Positions 25,901-37,900 of a DNA stretch of 64,000 nt are shown here, piece after piece (the stretch's first letter is position 1; the number at the start of each line of letters is the position of its first letter). The translations under genes were made by a program, and so were the position numbers. The notes under the pieces are model-generated. The model was not told the DNA's origin and did not search any database. It saw only the letters and a program-made list of their open reading frames with translations. The DNA comes from Tubiluchus corallicola (Eukaryota; Priapulida; Priapulimorpha; Priapulimorphida; Tubiluchidae), in NCBI GenBank assembly GCA_030141605.1, contig JAQGDQ010000662.1:52881-116880 (forward strand), given 5' to 3'.

Positions 25901-28900
25901 TGAATTAATCAAATCAATTATCTTAGATTTGAAAGAAATTCGAATTAAAAGAAATCGAATTTGATTTGAATGGTCGATGCTCATCCCTGGTCTCCTTTAG
26001 GCAGTCTGAACGTGAGCAACAGTTGTCTCTAGTGTGAACTAGGCATAAGTTGCAGTTCGGCAAAAGTTGTTTTTTTACATGGGCTGCCATTTAGCAAGCT
26101 AACTAATATAGATGGTTGTGGCCAGACTGGGCTCTAGCTCATGATTTGAGCTAACCCTCTAAGATGAGCCACTGAACTGGCCAGTGTTACTTTAGATTTT
26201 TCCAAATCCCTGTGCATCTACCCTCAATGGACTACTGTGGGCAGTATGGCAGATGAAACCATCTAAAAGCAGTATTGTTCGTGGTTGCTCATCCTTTTAC
26301 TGACAAGCCTTGGCTTGCTTAACTTCAGTTCCCGAGCACGCATTATGACCACTGAGCTGTTTGTCTCCTCTTTTTCTGAGTGCGTTAACAATATTATCCT
26401 TTGCTATTTGTTTCATGTATGTGCAAAATGTGCCTTTTTGGCCTATGGCGAAAGGTTTAGTGTTGTTCGTGGGTGAACCATTAACAGCAACATCTGTTTT
26501 ATGTGGGGGAGGAGGGTGAAGGCTCTCAAATAATTACAAAGGTTTTTATTATTTCTGATGCAAAGATGCATTTACTAAAGTTTATCTATTAGCCTTTTTG
26601 TTCCCACGGCTTTCTGCCGTCCAAATGACATCTGTAAAAATGCAGGCTGCAATGGCATTCTAACTGGTAAAGTTGTTGTCTCAAAAGTGTTTCAAGTCAA
26701 GCAATTGTCGATCACTCAGTGTTCAGTTTGTTCCGCAACAGAATCGCAAGCTACTTCCGTCGCAGCCCTCGGACCGCGAAAAAAACGAAAGACGACGAGA
26801 AACTTCTCCAGGAGAGCTACGGAGGCGACTACCTCCCCGATTTGCCACTGCACTTGGAGAAGAAATTTGTACCAAAGAATCCATTTGGCAGCGATTTGAG
26901 CAGCGAGGAGGAAGAGGCGGAGAAAATGACGGTGAAGCCGACGAAGTTTACGCAAATACGCTCCGTTACTGAGATGAAGAAGGAGAGAGCTCCCCAGCCT
27001 CCGTAGTAAATATTTTCTGCCTCTGGCATCTTTTGTCTAACCAGAGTGCAGTGTGTGGCTTAACTAACAGAACATACTGAACAATTCAATAAAATTGGTT
27101 TTGCTTCCTTAAACTTACTGTTTTGTGTCTCAGCTAACAGCATGAAAACTGAAAGAAATAGAGAATTTAAACTCTTTCCTTTGATTAGTTTGCTGCTCAA
27201 TGTCTCGCTTTGTCCATTCTTGTCCACTCTTGACTGGCTCACTGCGATATTTTGACGTTCGGCTGCTTGTGTGCTTTGTTTCATCATTCTGCCGCATTTC
27301 CCGCACTCAGTGCTGTGTAGCACACAGCAGTAGTGTTTAAAAATCCAACATGCTCATGCAAGAGCGGTAGTCTTCGTGGAATGCAGTCCTGTCCTGGCGT
27401 ACGTATAATCATTAGTCTACTACGAACTTGGTTTTTTGAATTTTGTGACTTGCATGGCCAACTAACACAAGTTGCTCTAGCGTGATTTCAATTCGATTCG
27501 AGTTGTGTTTCATTCTTGTAGGACTAGCCGTCAAACGCTTCCTTCTTGCTTGATTGTTTTAGCCTTTAAGGAGCCGCAAAATGATCGAATTTGAAATTGT
27601 GCTTTGAAGCAAAGCACTGTTGAAAGTTGCTTTTCTAACTAACTGCTTGCATTGACTTACTACTAACTGAATGGTTTGAAGCATCTTTAATGTAGTTTGG
27701 AGCAACGATGTACGTCTTCAGACTGTTAACTGTCATGCCAGTTTATTGCAGAAAAACAGTTTACAATTGATTGTTCATTAAAGAAGATGTGCTGTTGGTT
27801 GTTGTTTGGTTTTCTGACGAATTCTTGTTAACGATTCTTGTTGTACGGGGTGGCTCGTTTAAAGCTGCTAGCACCAGGTGGGGGAACTTTTTTAAAAAAT
27901 GTCATAGTAAATCATCAAAACAACTGGTGTAACAAACACGTTTTTTAGAAGAACAAACATAAATTTTTTTGGATGTTGGCTTCCCTATTTGGATAATGTT
28001 TTTTTATTTTTTTGCACAGCAAGTCCTGTATTTTGATGCAAACTCCTGTTTTTAGAACAATACCCGTCACATTTTGGTCAATGAATTTCCTGTTCGAACA
28101 GTGGGCAGTGCCAGTCAGAGACCAATAAGCAAGCGGGTCATCAGCGGACGAGCCACCCCGTTTTTTGTTCACTTTGTTTGCTGTTCGATGTTTTTTTCAT
28201 AATTTCTTTTGATGTTCCTTCACGGTGTTTTTTAATGAAAGTCGTATTACGTCATCAGCCGCACTCAAGTCGTTATTATCGTGACGTGAATTTAAGGTTA
28301 ACGTGTTTTCACAGCAAGAAGATTCAGCAACATCGAGAAGAGTCGCCCGGGAATCCCTTTGCGTCGGACACGGACGAGGAATTCATAGATGCCGAGGATG
28401 ACGAGTAGGTGGCGTCCTCTATAGGCATGAGTTTGTGTTATAAAGTACATTGTTTCACTCCGTTTATTGTTTCACTTCTTTACTTCGGTTTGCACGAACT
28501 GTTATTGTCAGTCATGATACTTTTATAAGCTGCATGATATTGGCAACTTGATCACGTTAAAACACATCGTTGTCAGTGCCTTGCACAATAAACCTTTTCA
28601 CAGCTCCAGCGATTGACGATGATCGTGAAAAGGTCAAAGGGTAAGTGTACCAGACAACTTAAATTTGTACACTTGACAATGCTTCCCAGCCCAGGCTATT
28701 GTATTAGTAACAGTTTTAACAGTTAGCTAGAAACTTACCTAGTTCGTTTTTTCTTGTTCCTTAGCAAGATCCTGCTAGTAAATCACTCTACGTGCAGACT
28801 GATGCATAATTAAGTAAAGTCCACATAAAACAACTGAAGTTACTGAACTGATGCGCCAGAAGTTTTTTTTGTAATAATATATCACGTGACGGTTGTAGTT

Positions 28901-31900
28901 AAGACGCGTTGCTGTGGTACAGTTAATCTTTGACCTACAACAACTGTGTGTGCTCATAGCGAAACTGTGAAAGGGCTTATTGATGATTTGATGTTTCATC
29001 TGTGTCAACGTCACAGTCACTTCAGGAAAACACTTGATGGAATTTTTACTGCCACTCATCACATCACTAACAACACATTTCTAGTTTATTAGCAAGGACT
29101 CTGAGGTTAATGCATGTCACCTCACCAATTGCGATGTCGTTTAGATTGATGCTTTTATCTCTTGAATGTTATATTTCTGATGTGATCGTGTCCCGTGTCT
29201 GAAAATAGAGATGTTAAACCATTCACCATAATGGTACAGTGCTATACTCTTTTCTAACGATACGATAATGATAATCTGTTTTTCACACGATATGATAAAA
29301 TACTTCCGAACGATAAAAACGATACTGTTAGGTGTGGTTAGTTATTGTAACTTATGACAAAGTTGTCTTCTTTGTTTAGTCATAAAACAATATTAATATG
29401 TGAGTTGTGACAGACAAATGTGTTACGTGTACATCTATTACTACATAATACAGTTAACCTCGGATATAAGGGACACCTCCGGACTGACTGAAGATAGCCG
29501 CTATTGCAGGAAGAAAGAACAAGAAGATTATTCGAACTATCTTATAAATAACTCTTTTTTAATTTTTACATAATTCCTGTGCATAAATGAAAAAGCAAAG
29601 TGAAATGATTTTATAATGGTGAGCGATGAGCAGGGATACGTACTAAATTTGATAGACAATGATATTCCTAGAATAATATCAATACGATAACAATAAAAAC
29701 TGATTTTACGTATTGATAACGACCATCAATAATGATCAATAACATCCCTATTTGAAAATGTTAGCTGGTTTTCGTGTACTGGATGTGTTGCGTACAATTT
29801 CTTGGAAAACAAAACCCGCACCTTGCCTAGTTTGTGTTTCGCTCACTAGAGGTCAGTTTGCATTTACAGCCTATTGATATATAACTTGATACAGTGTCTT
29901 GTTAAAATACGCATTTCTTGGGATACACTATGCGTTTCTTTGGGTACACTACGCATTTCTTGGGGTACACTACGCGTTTCTTGGGGTGCACTACGCATTT
30001 CTTGGGGTACACTACGCATTTCTTGGGGTGCACTACGCATTTCTTGGGGTACACTACGTATTTCTTGGTATGCACTATGCGTTTCTTGGGATACACTATG
30101 CGTTTCTTGGGGTGCACTACGCATTTCTTGGGGTACACTACGCGTTTCTTGGGATACACTACGTGTTTCTTGGGATACACTACGCGTTTCTTGGGGTACA
30201 CTACGCGTTTCTTGGGATACACTACGCGTTTCTTGGGATACACTACGCATTTCTTGGGATACACTACGCATTTCTTGGGGTGCACTACACGTTTCTTGGG
30301 GTACACTACGCGTTTCTTGGGGTACACTACGAGTTTCTTGGGGTACACTACGCGTTTCTTTGGGTGCACTACGCATTTCTTGGGGTGCACTACGCATTTC
30401 TTGGGGTGCACTACGAGTTTCTTGGAGTACACTACGCGTTTCTTGGGGTACACTACGCGTTTCTTGGGATACACTACGTGTTTCTTGGGATACACTACGC
30501 GTTTCTTGGGATACACTACGCATTTCTTGGGGTGCACTACGCGCTTCTTGGGGTACACTACGCGTTTGTTGGGGTACACTATGCGTTTCTTTGGGTGCAC
30601 TACACATTTCTTGGGGTGCACTACGCATTTCTTGGATACACTACGTGTTTCTTGGGATACACTATGCATTTCTTGGGGTACACTACGCGTTTCTTGGGGT
30701 ACACTACGAGTTTCTTGGACTACACTACGCGTTTCTTTGGGTGCACTACACATTTCTTGGGGTGCACTACACATTTCTTGGGATACACTACGCGTTTCTT
30801 TGGGTGCACTACGCGTTTCTTGGGGTACACTACGCGTTTCTTGGGATACACTACGTGTTTCTTGGGGTACACTACGTGTTTCTTGGGATACACTACGCGT
30901 TTCTTGGGGTATGCTACGCGTTTCTTTGGGTGCACTACGCGTTTCTTGGGGTACACTACGCGTTTCTTGGGATACACTACGTGTTTCTTTGGGTGCACTA
31001 CGCATTTCTTGGGGTACACTACGCGTTTCTTGGGGTACACTATGCATTTCTTGGGGTGCACTACACGTTTCTTGGGGTACACTACGTGTTTCTTTGGGTG
31101 CACTACGCGTTTCTTGGGGTACACTACGTGTTTCTTGGGATACACTACGTGTTTCGTTGGGTGCACTACGCGTTTCTTGGGGTACACTACGCATTTCTTG
31201 GGGTACACTACGCATTTCTTGGGGTACACTACGCATTTCTTGGGGTACACTACGCGTTTCTTGGGGTACACTACTCGTTTCTTGGGGTACACTACGTGTT
31301 TCTTGGGACACACTACAAGAAAATTGGAACTTCTCATGGCACGTTAGCATAAAATTTAACGTTTTTACTATTTCATTTTATTTGTGCTGTGGAGATGTGA
31401 GCTGTCACGACTAGAATAGAATGACTGCATAAAAAATTCAACCTCCGCCAGGACTTGAACCTGGGGCTTCCCGCATACAGTGCACGTGCAGTACGGAGCC
31501 ACCATGGATGAAATCCCAGGCCAAATTCTGCAAGAGGGTTAAAAATTACCATCGTCACATTTTAGAAATAAGCATGAGTGTTTGTGTATCAGGTTACTGA
31601 ATCGCGTTATCTATGACCTTGAGATCATAGATACAAAATTACAGTAAACGCTTTGCATAGTGACAGCAGAATGCCATTTAGGTTGTGTCTGCTCAATGTC
31701 TCACAGGTGCACAAATAATTCACACACTGACTGTTAAATATAATTGATTGATGTCTGATGTGTTGAATTGCGTCAGATGAGGAAAGCCACATCTTTCACT
31801 TAATGCCTCTCTCTTATCTCTTACGATGCCCTATTTGTTTTCTCCGAGCAGTTTAGTGTAAGGTGAAAAATTGTTAAAGAATTTAAAATTGCACATTTTA

Positions 31901-34900
31901 AATTTAAAAAGTTAGAAACGTAGTTAGACTGCCATTAACGGTTTTTTGTTCGTTTGAAGATTTGAACATTAAACTTCTTAGGAAGTTGCAGGGTCCCTTT
32001 GCATTTTACCCTTTTCACTGTCGTAGCTCTTGTCACTGCTACAATTATTACCACAACTGTTAGAAAATGCTTTTGCTACAAACATGACTGGCTTATAGCT
32101 GCCTCGATGTGTCTTATTTTGTGTTAAATGTTACTTAATGCTACATTTATCTGGATAATGCATTTTGTGCATTTTTAAGTGGTGCTATCATTTCAAAATA
32201 TAGTTTTCAAAGAGCATTGGGGGTCTAAATCATGCCAATCAAAGCAACATACTCAAAGTAGCTAGCATGAGTCGTATGTCTCTGATCATAATGGTAATGA
32301 GTTTTTTCATAAAGCACAAGAAAGGCCTTTTCATACATTAAACTGAAAATAATCGGAGCATTCGTAGCGCCATCTTCACTCACTAAGCAAAAATATAAAT
32401 TGCTTTGTACTGTCAGTGAGATTAAAAATACGTTTTTTGGTGAGTCAGTGGTGCACTCTGGGAAGGTGAGTCAGTGACATTTTACCAGTTGGTGCAATTA
32501 TATTATTTTAAATGATTAAGAATATTCTTTTCAAATTACATAAGGCTTTTTAGCAGGTAACCATCATTTTAAATAATATAACTTTCTAACATTAAACTGA
32601 ATTGAATTGAAGTTGAATTGAATTCTATACCAAGTTTTTTTGGGACATACTTTTAAATAGCCTTTTCTTCCCCTTTAAGAATTAGCTGTTGTCTGCTGTT
32701 TTGCTACACGTACCAACATGTGAGGTAATATAGTTTATTTGTATTGGTAAATGAGATGATTATAGATAACAAGCGATGACAAGCATGAGCTTCGCGAAGC
32801 TGTGCTGAGGTTTTACGTTGCTGCGTTGCCGTTGCCGCGTCGTTACTATTCAGAGATTATTTTTAAAGTTGCAGCTTTTTGTTCTACTGTCGTGCGCTGG
32901 GGGTAGACATAATCGTTGTCGCCATTGTTCTATCTTTGGCAGCTCCCGCGTATTGATCTGTGTGTTAGTACTCGAAAACTGGGCAGAAACGTGCTTTTAT
33001 CACAGAGAGAGAAGCCAGCCAGCTAGATTGTAGCAGTTTTTCTACCTCGTTGATGAACAGGCACAGCTTCTAGAGTGTCTCTGCCCCGCAGGTGTGCGTG
33101 AAAGGTGTGCTTTCGTGGAAACGTGATCCACCTGCCCGCATGCTGCGTTAAGTCAGTGACGTCATCATGGGGTTCATTTGAAGTACAGATTCACTATTTC
33201 TTGTAGAATCAAAACTAGCTCTGGTGCGATATTCTGTGATATAACAGCTTCTTTGTTTGTATGATATGCTTTAATCCTTCATTGTAGGATATTCTATGAC
33301 TAACATTGTTCTATCATTCGACAAGATGTGGAAATAAATATTGTGATATTTTGCTTGATGTCACAAACATTCTCAGGCCGAGTTACAAACTGCTTACTGA
33401 ATTTAAACGTCTTTAAAGATTTTCAAATAATCTTTACAATTTATATGTGAAAAGATTTCTAATTGTCTGAGGTGATCTTTTCTATTTTGTTTCGTAAAAC
33501 AACAAAGATGCATCACATTGCTAGCTTAGAAGCGGTACTTTGAAAACACGTTGAGCGTGATTATATGACCGTTCTATATTTGACTACGTACGTAATCTAC
33601 TTACGTACGATAATTTCTTCGTTGAAACGTAGACACGGATTCCAATCTTTGTCGTTGGATTTATGCTGATAACAGGGATTCGACTTGTAATCTGAAGATC
33701 GAGTAATTTCTGAAGATTCATTTGCGTGAAGCTTTGTCTAGCGTCTAGCAACGGATTCTTGGAGATTGCTTGCGATTGGAGATTAGTCTGTGTTCGAAAT
33801 TCTCACATTTTTCCATCTCAAAATTACGAGGTTATTAGTTGTATTAGCAGACTTGAACGTAATGCAGTGGATAAGTACAGCGAATTGAAGGGGCCAGATG
33901 CATAATTATCTTGTAGATGGTGACACAGCGGACAGTTTCTTGGTGCAACTTCATTTGCTTTTGTACGTTTGAATGCAGCACCATCTAGTGCAACAAGTTG
34001 TACACTTTTGTCACAGCACTTCACTTTAAACTTTATCTTGACAGTATAAGATCTGTGAGTCTTATTAGCGTGCTTTGATTGCCTTCCGGGTGATGTTACA
34101 GTTGTGATCCGACAAACTCTTAACTTGTTGAACGCACAGCAGTTTTTCTTGTTGTTGCCGTTGCCATTGATGGCCATTGTTGTTTTTCTTGGTTACATTT
34201 AAATTTCTTATCTAACCGTACGGCGTTACCAGGCAACCGGGTAAACATGTAGCAACTTGCTGTGTTTTTAACCGCATGGATGTCCTCTTGGTTGAGATTC
34301 ATATGTCTGTGTTTTAGTGGTTGTTGTCTGCCACAGAAGAGCAACAGAGTTGGTACTGCTTACCACGGTGGCACCACTACTGCCCGTCACCCCCCAGACA
34401 TAATGCTGACACCTGCCACGCCTGCACCAGCTAGTATTTCGCGCAGTGGTTCACCAACTGCACCCACCGCACCACCAGCATCATCGAACAGGTACGCAAT
34501 GTAAGTGTGTTGTTTTTTGGCTGATGCACCACTTTATTTACTTGTGTTTCACTACCTACTGTTGTGCAGCAATTTACATTTTAGTTTAATATCTTTCTGC
34601 GCTATCAATTATTTTATCGTGCATCGTTACTGCAGTGCAGTAACAATGCACTGTAACGTTTGGCCTGTAACAGTGCAGATCAGTTTTTTCCATTCTACTG
34701 TTTGTGTGCAGTTGTTTGGCTCATTTGCTGTGTCACACTGTCTTGATGTTTAGCCTGCATTGTTACTGCAGTACTGTAACAATATACTACAAAGTCTGGC
34801 CTGGTACAGTGCAGGTCAGTTTTTTCGATGGTTCTCTACTGACTCCATGCCGTTGTTTGGTTCACTTGCTTTGTCATACTGTACTGATTTTTTGTCGTGC

Positions 34901-37900
34901 ATTGTTGCTGCAGTACGGTAACAATGCACTGCAAATGCTTGGCCTGTTACAATGTGGGTCAGTTTTTTCCATTGTTCTCTACTGTTGGGGTGCAGTTGTT
35001 TGGTTCAGTTGCTGTGTCACACTATTGATTTTTGTCGTACATTGTTGCTGCATTGCTGTAAAACTTGGCCTGTGATGGTGCAGGTCAGTTTTCTCATTGT
35101 TCTGTATTGTTTGCTTACAGTTGATTGCAATGCAGTGTCAAGGTTGCTGTGACTAAATGTTTTGGTAATACAGGCTTGTTTTGATGAGAGCAATCTTAGA
35201 CTAACTAAGCTATTTACCATTTAAATGTGATTATAATCCTAATAGATTGTCCTTTGCTCAAGCTTGCAAGTTTTGTAATATATTCTTTGGTGAAGTTTGC
35301 AGTTTTTGTAGAATATTCCTGCAGTCAAACTGCAGGTTTCCTATGTTAATTTTGGTCAAGCTTTTGTGGGCTGTTTCTGTACTCGAGCTGGCAACTTTTG
35401 CAGGCTATTTCTCTGCTCTGCTGCATATCTTGTCTGCTGTTCCTTTGCACAAAATTTGTAAGCTATGTCTCTGCTTGAATTTGCAAATTTTGCAGCCTAT
35501 TCCTTTGGTCAAGCTTGCAAGTTTTATAGGCTGTTCTTTTGCTCAAGCTTGCAGGTTTTGTAAGCTATTCCTTTGCTCAAGCTTAGAGGTCTTGTAGGTT
35601 ATTCCTGTGCTCAAGGATGTAGATTTTGTAAACTATTCCTTTGTTCAAGCTTGCAGGTTTTGTAATCAATAACCGTCATTCATGTTGCTAAATAAAAACT
35701 AAAGGCCTTGCAATACGAGTGGATGACAAGTCAAGCTTGTCATTTTTACTCTGGGCTATCACGACAACAGTAGCAGCAGCTTCTCTGGTTGCAGTTCGTT
35801 TAGCATGCTGCTGTTCTTGTCACTATGGAAACGTGAGAGCTACGGTTACAGATTTGTAAGCTCTCGTCAGTTTTTGTGATGCTACAATAATAGCCGTGAA
35901 TGTTGATCTCACTTAGGTGTAGAAAATAGAAAGCTCTGATAATATTTGTTTTCTGCATAAATTGCATCAGTCTTACGTTGATGGTAAGACTCTTAAGAGC
36001 CGCAGGGTTTAAATTTGTGTTTTATATTAATATACTCACAATAAGCCTTTTCGCAGTTCCAGCGATGGATGTTGATCGTGGAAAGGTCAAAGGTTAAGTG
36101 TGCCAGACAACGTATTTGTATACACTTGACAATGCCTCACCGCCCAAGCTATTGCAATAGTGACTGTTTTAAAAGGTAGCCAGAACACTAGTTCATTTTT
36201 TCTTGTTCTCAACAGGATCGTCTTAGTAAATTACTGTATGCACAGACTAATGCATAATTAAGTAAGTCCATGTAAAAGCACTGAAGTTACTGAACTGATG
36301 TGGCATTACCTGTAAATAGCTTTACACACATGTCACGTGACGGTTGTAGTTATAGCGCGCTGCTGTGGTACACTTGACCTTTGACCTATGCACAATCAAA
36401 CTGAAAAGGCTTATTAATGAAGTTTTGAAATCACACTTGATTGTGAACAGAAAATAGGAAAGAGCTGTGATTCGACTGGATTTGAACCAGATAGTTTTGA
36501 ATTGCAAAAGACTTCCTCGAGTGGCTGAAATTTAGCTCACTGTTCATGTTTTTATCTTTCAAAAATTTGTTTTAAAAATTTGGTTTCAAAAACGCAATAA
36601 CTGCGGGTTTGTTCCATCGTATTTATTCTTTCATTCATCAATCCACCCATAGATCATTCGCTTATCCGATCTTTCATTACTTCTTCACCCATTCATTCCT
36701 TCATTATCTTTTTCTTTTCACACGTAATACCTTCCCACTGGCTTATTCTAACCATTAATTATACTCATTTGTACAGAAAACATTCTGTGCATTAAAATCT
36801 ACAATGGTTGCGAGAATTCAGCACTTTGTTGGATGCATACATTAACTTTTTATACTCTTGTTATTATTCACTTATACTCTTGTTGATATTCACTTATACT
36901 TCTGCTGTTATTTGCATATTATAATCTTGCTGTTATTCACTTATTAAACTCGCGCTGTTATTCACTTATTATACTCTTGCTATTATTCACTTATACTCTT
37001 GCTGTTATTCACTTGTTGAGCTCTTGCTGTTATTCACTTATTGTACTCTTCCTGTTATTCACTTATACTCTTGCCATTATTCACTCATTATCCCCTTTGC
37101 TGTTATTCACATATGCTCTTGCTCTCATTCACTTTTACTCTTGTGTTATTCACTTATACACATATTTATTCTTTCATTCATCAATCCACCCATACATCAT
37201 TCGCTTATCCAATCTTTCATTACTTCTTCACCCATTCATTCCTTCATTATCTTTTTCTTTTCACTCGTAATACCTTTCCACTGGCTTATTCTAACCATTA
37301 ATTATACTCATTTGTACAGAAAACATTCTGTGCATTAAAATCTACAATGGTTGCGAGAATTCAACACTTCGTTGGATGCATACATTAACTTTTTATACTC
37401 TTGTTGATATTCACTTATACTTCTGCTGTTATTTGCGTATTATAATCTTGCTGTTATTCACTTATTAAACTCGTGTTGTTATTCACTTATTATACTCTTG
37501 CTATTATTCACTTACACTCTTGCTGTTATTCACTTATTATACTCTTGCTGTTATTCACTTGTTGAGCTCTTGCTGTTATTCACTTATTGTACTCTTCCAG
37601 TTATTCACTTATACTCTTGCCATTATTCACTCATTATCCCTTTGCTGTTATTCACTTATACTCTGGCTGTTATTCACTTATGCTCTTGCTGTTATTCACT
37701 TATTATACTCTTGCTGTCATTCGCTTATTATATCTTGCTATTCTGTTTAAGAACTGTTAAATTAAAAGTTCTGAGGTTGATTAAGATTCGTGTAATGAAT
37801 AATTAATTATCTAACTGTGTTTTTATATAGTCTCCAAATGTGATTCACTGTGTTAAATAAGGCACATCTGTCTTGATAAATATTGCTACACCCTCAAACA

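Noticed and set aside
29874-31414. Several 480-500 codon open frames on both strands
   Set aside because: Products of a 21-bp tandem repeat without stops; the frames encode a seven-residue repeat and lie in an intron.
31437-31508. Functional tRNA gene
   Set aside because: T arm is perfect but the acceptor stem does not pair and the anticodon arm is distorted.
35247-37806. Cys/Phe/Leu- and Ile/His/Ser/Leu-rich frames resembling membrane proteins
   Set aside because: Translated 33-bp and 22-bp minisatellites.
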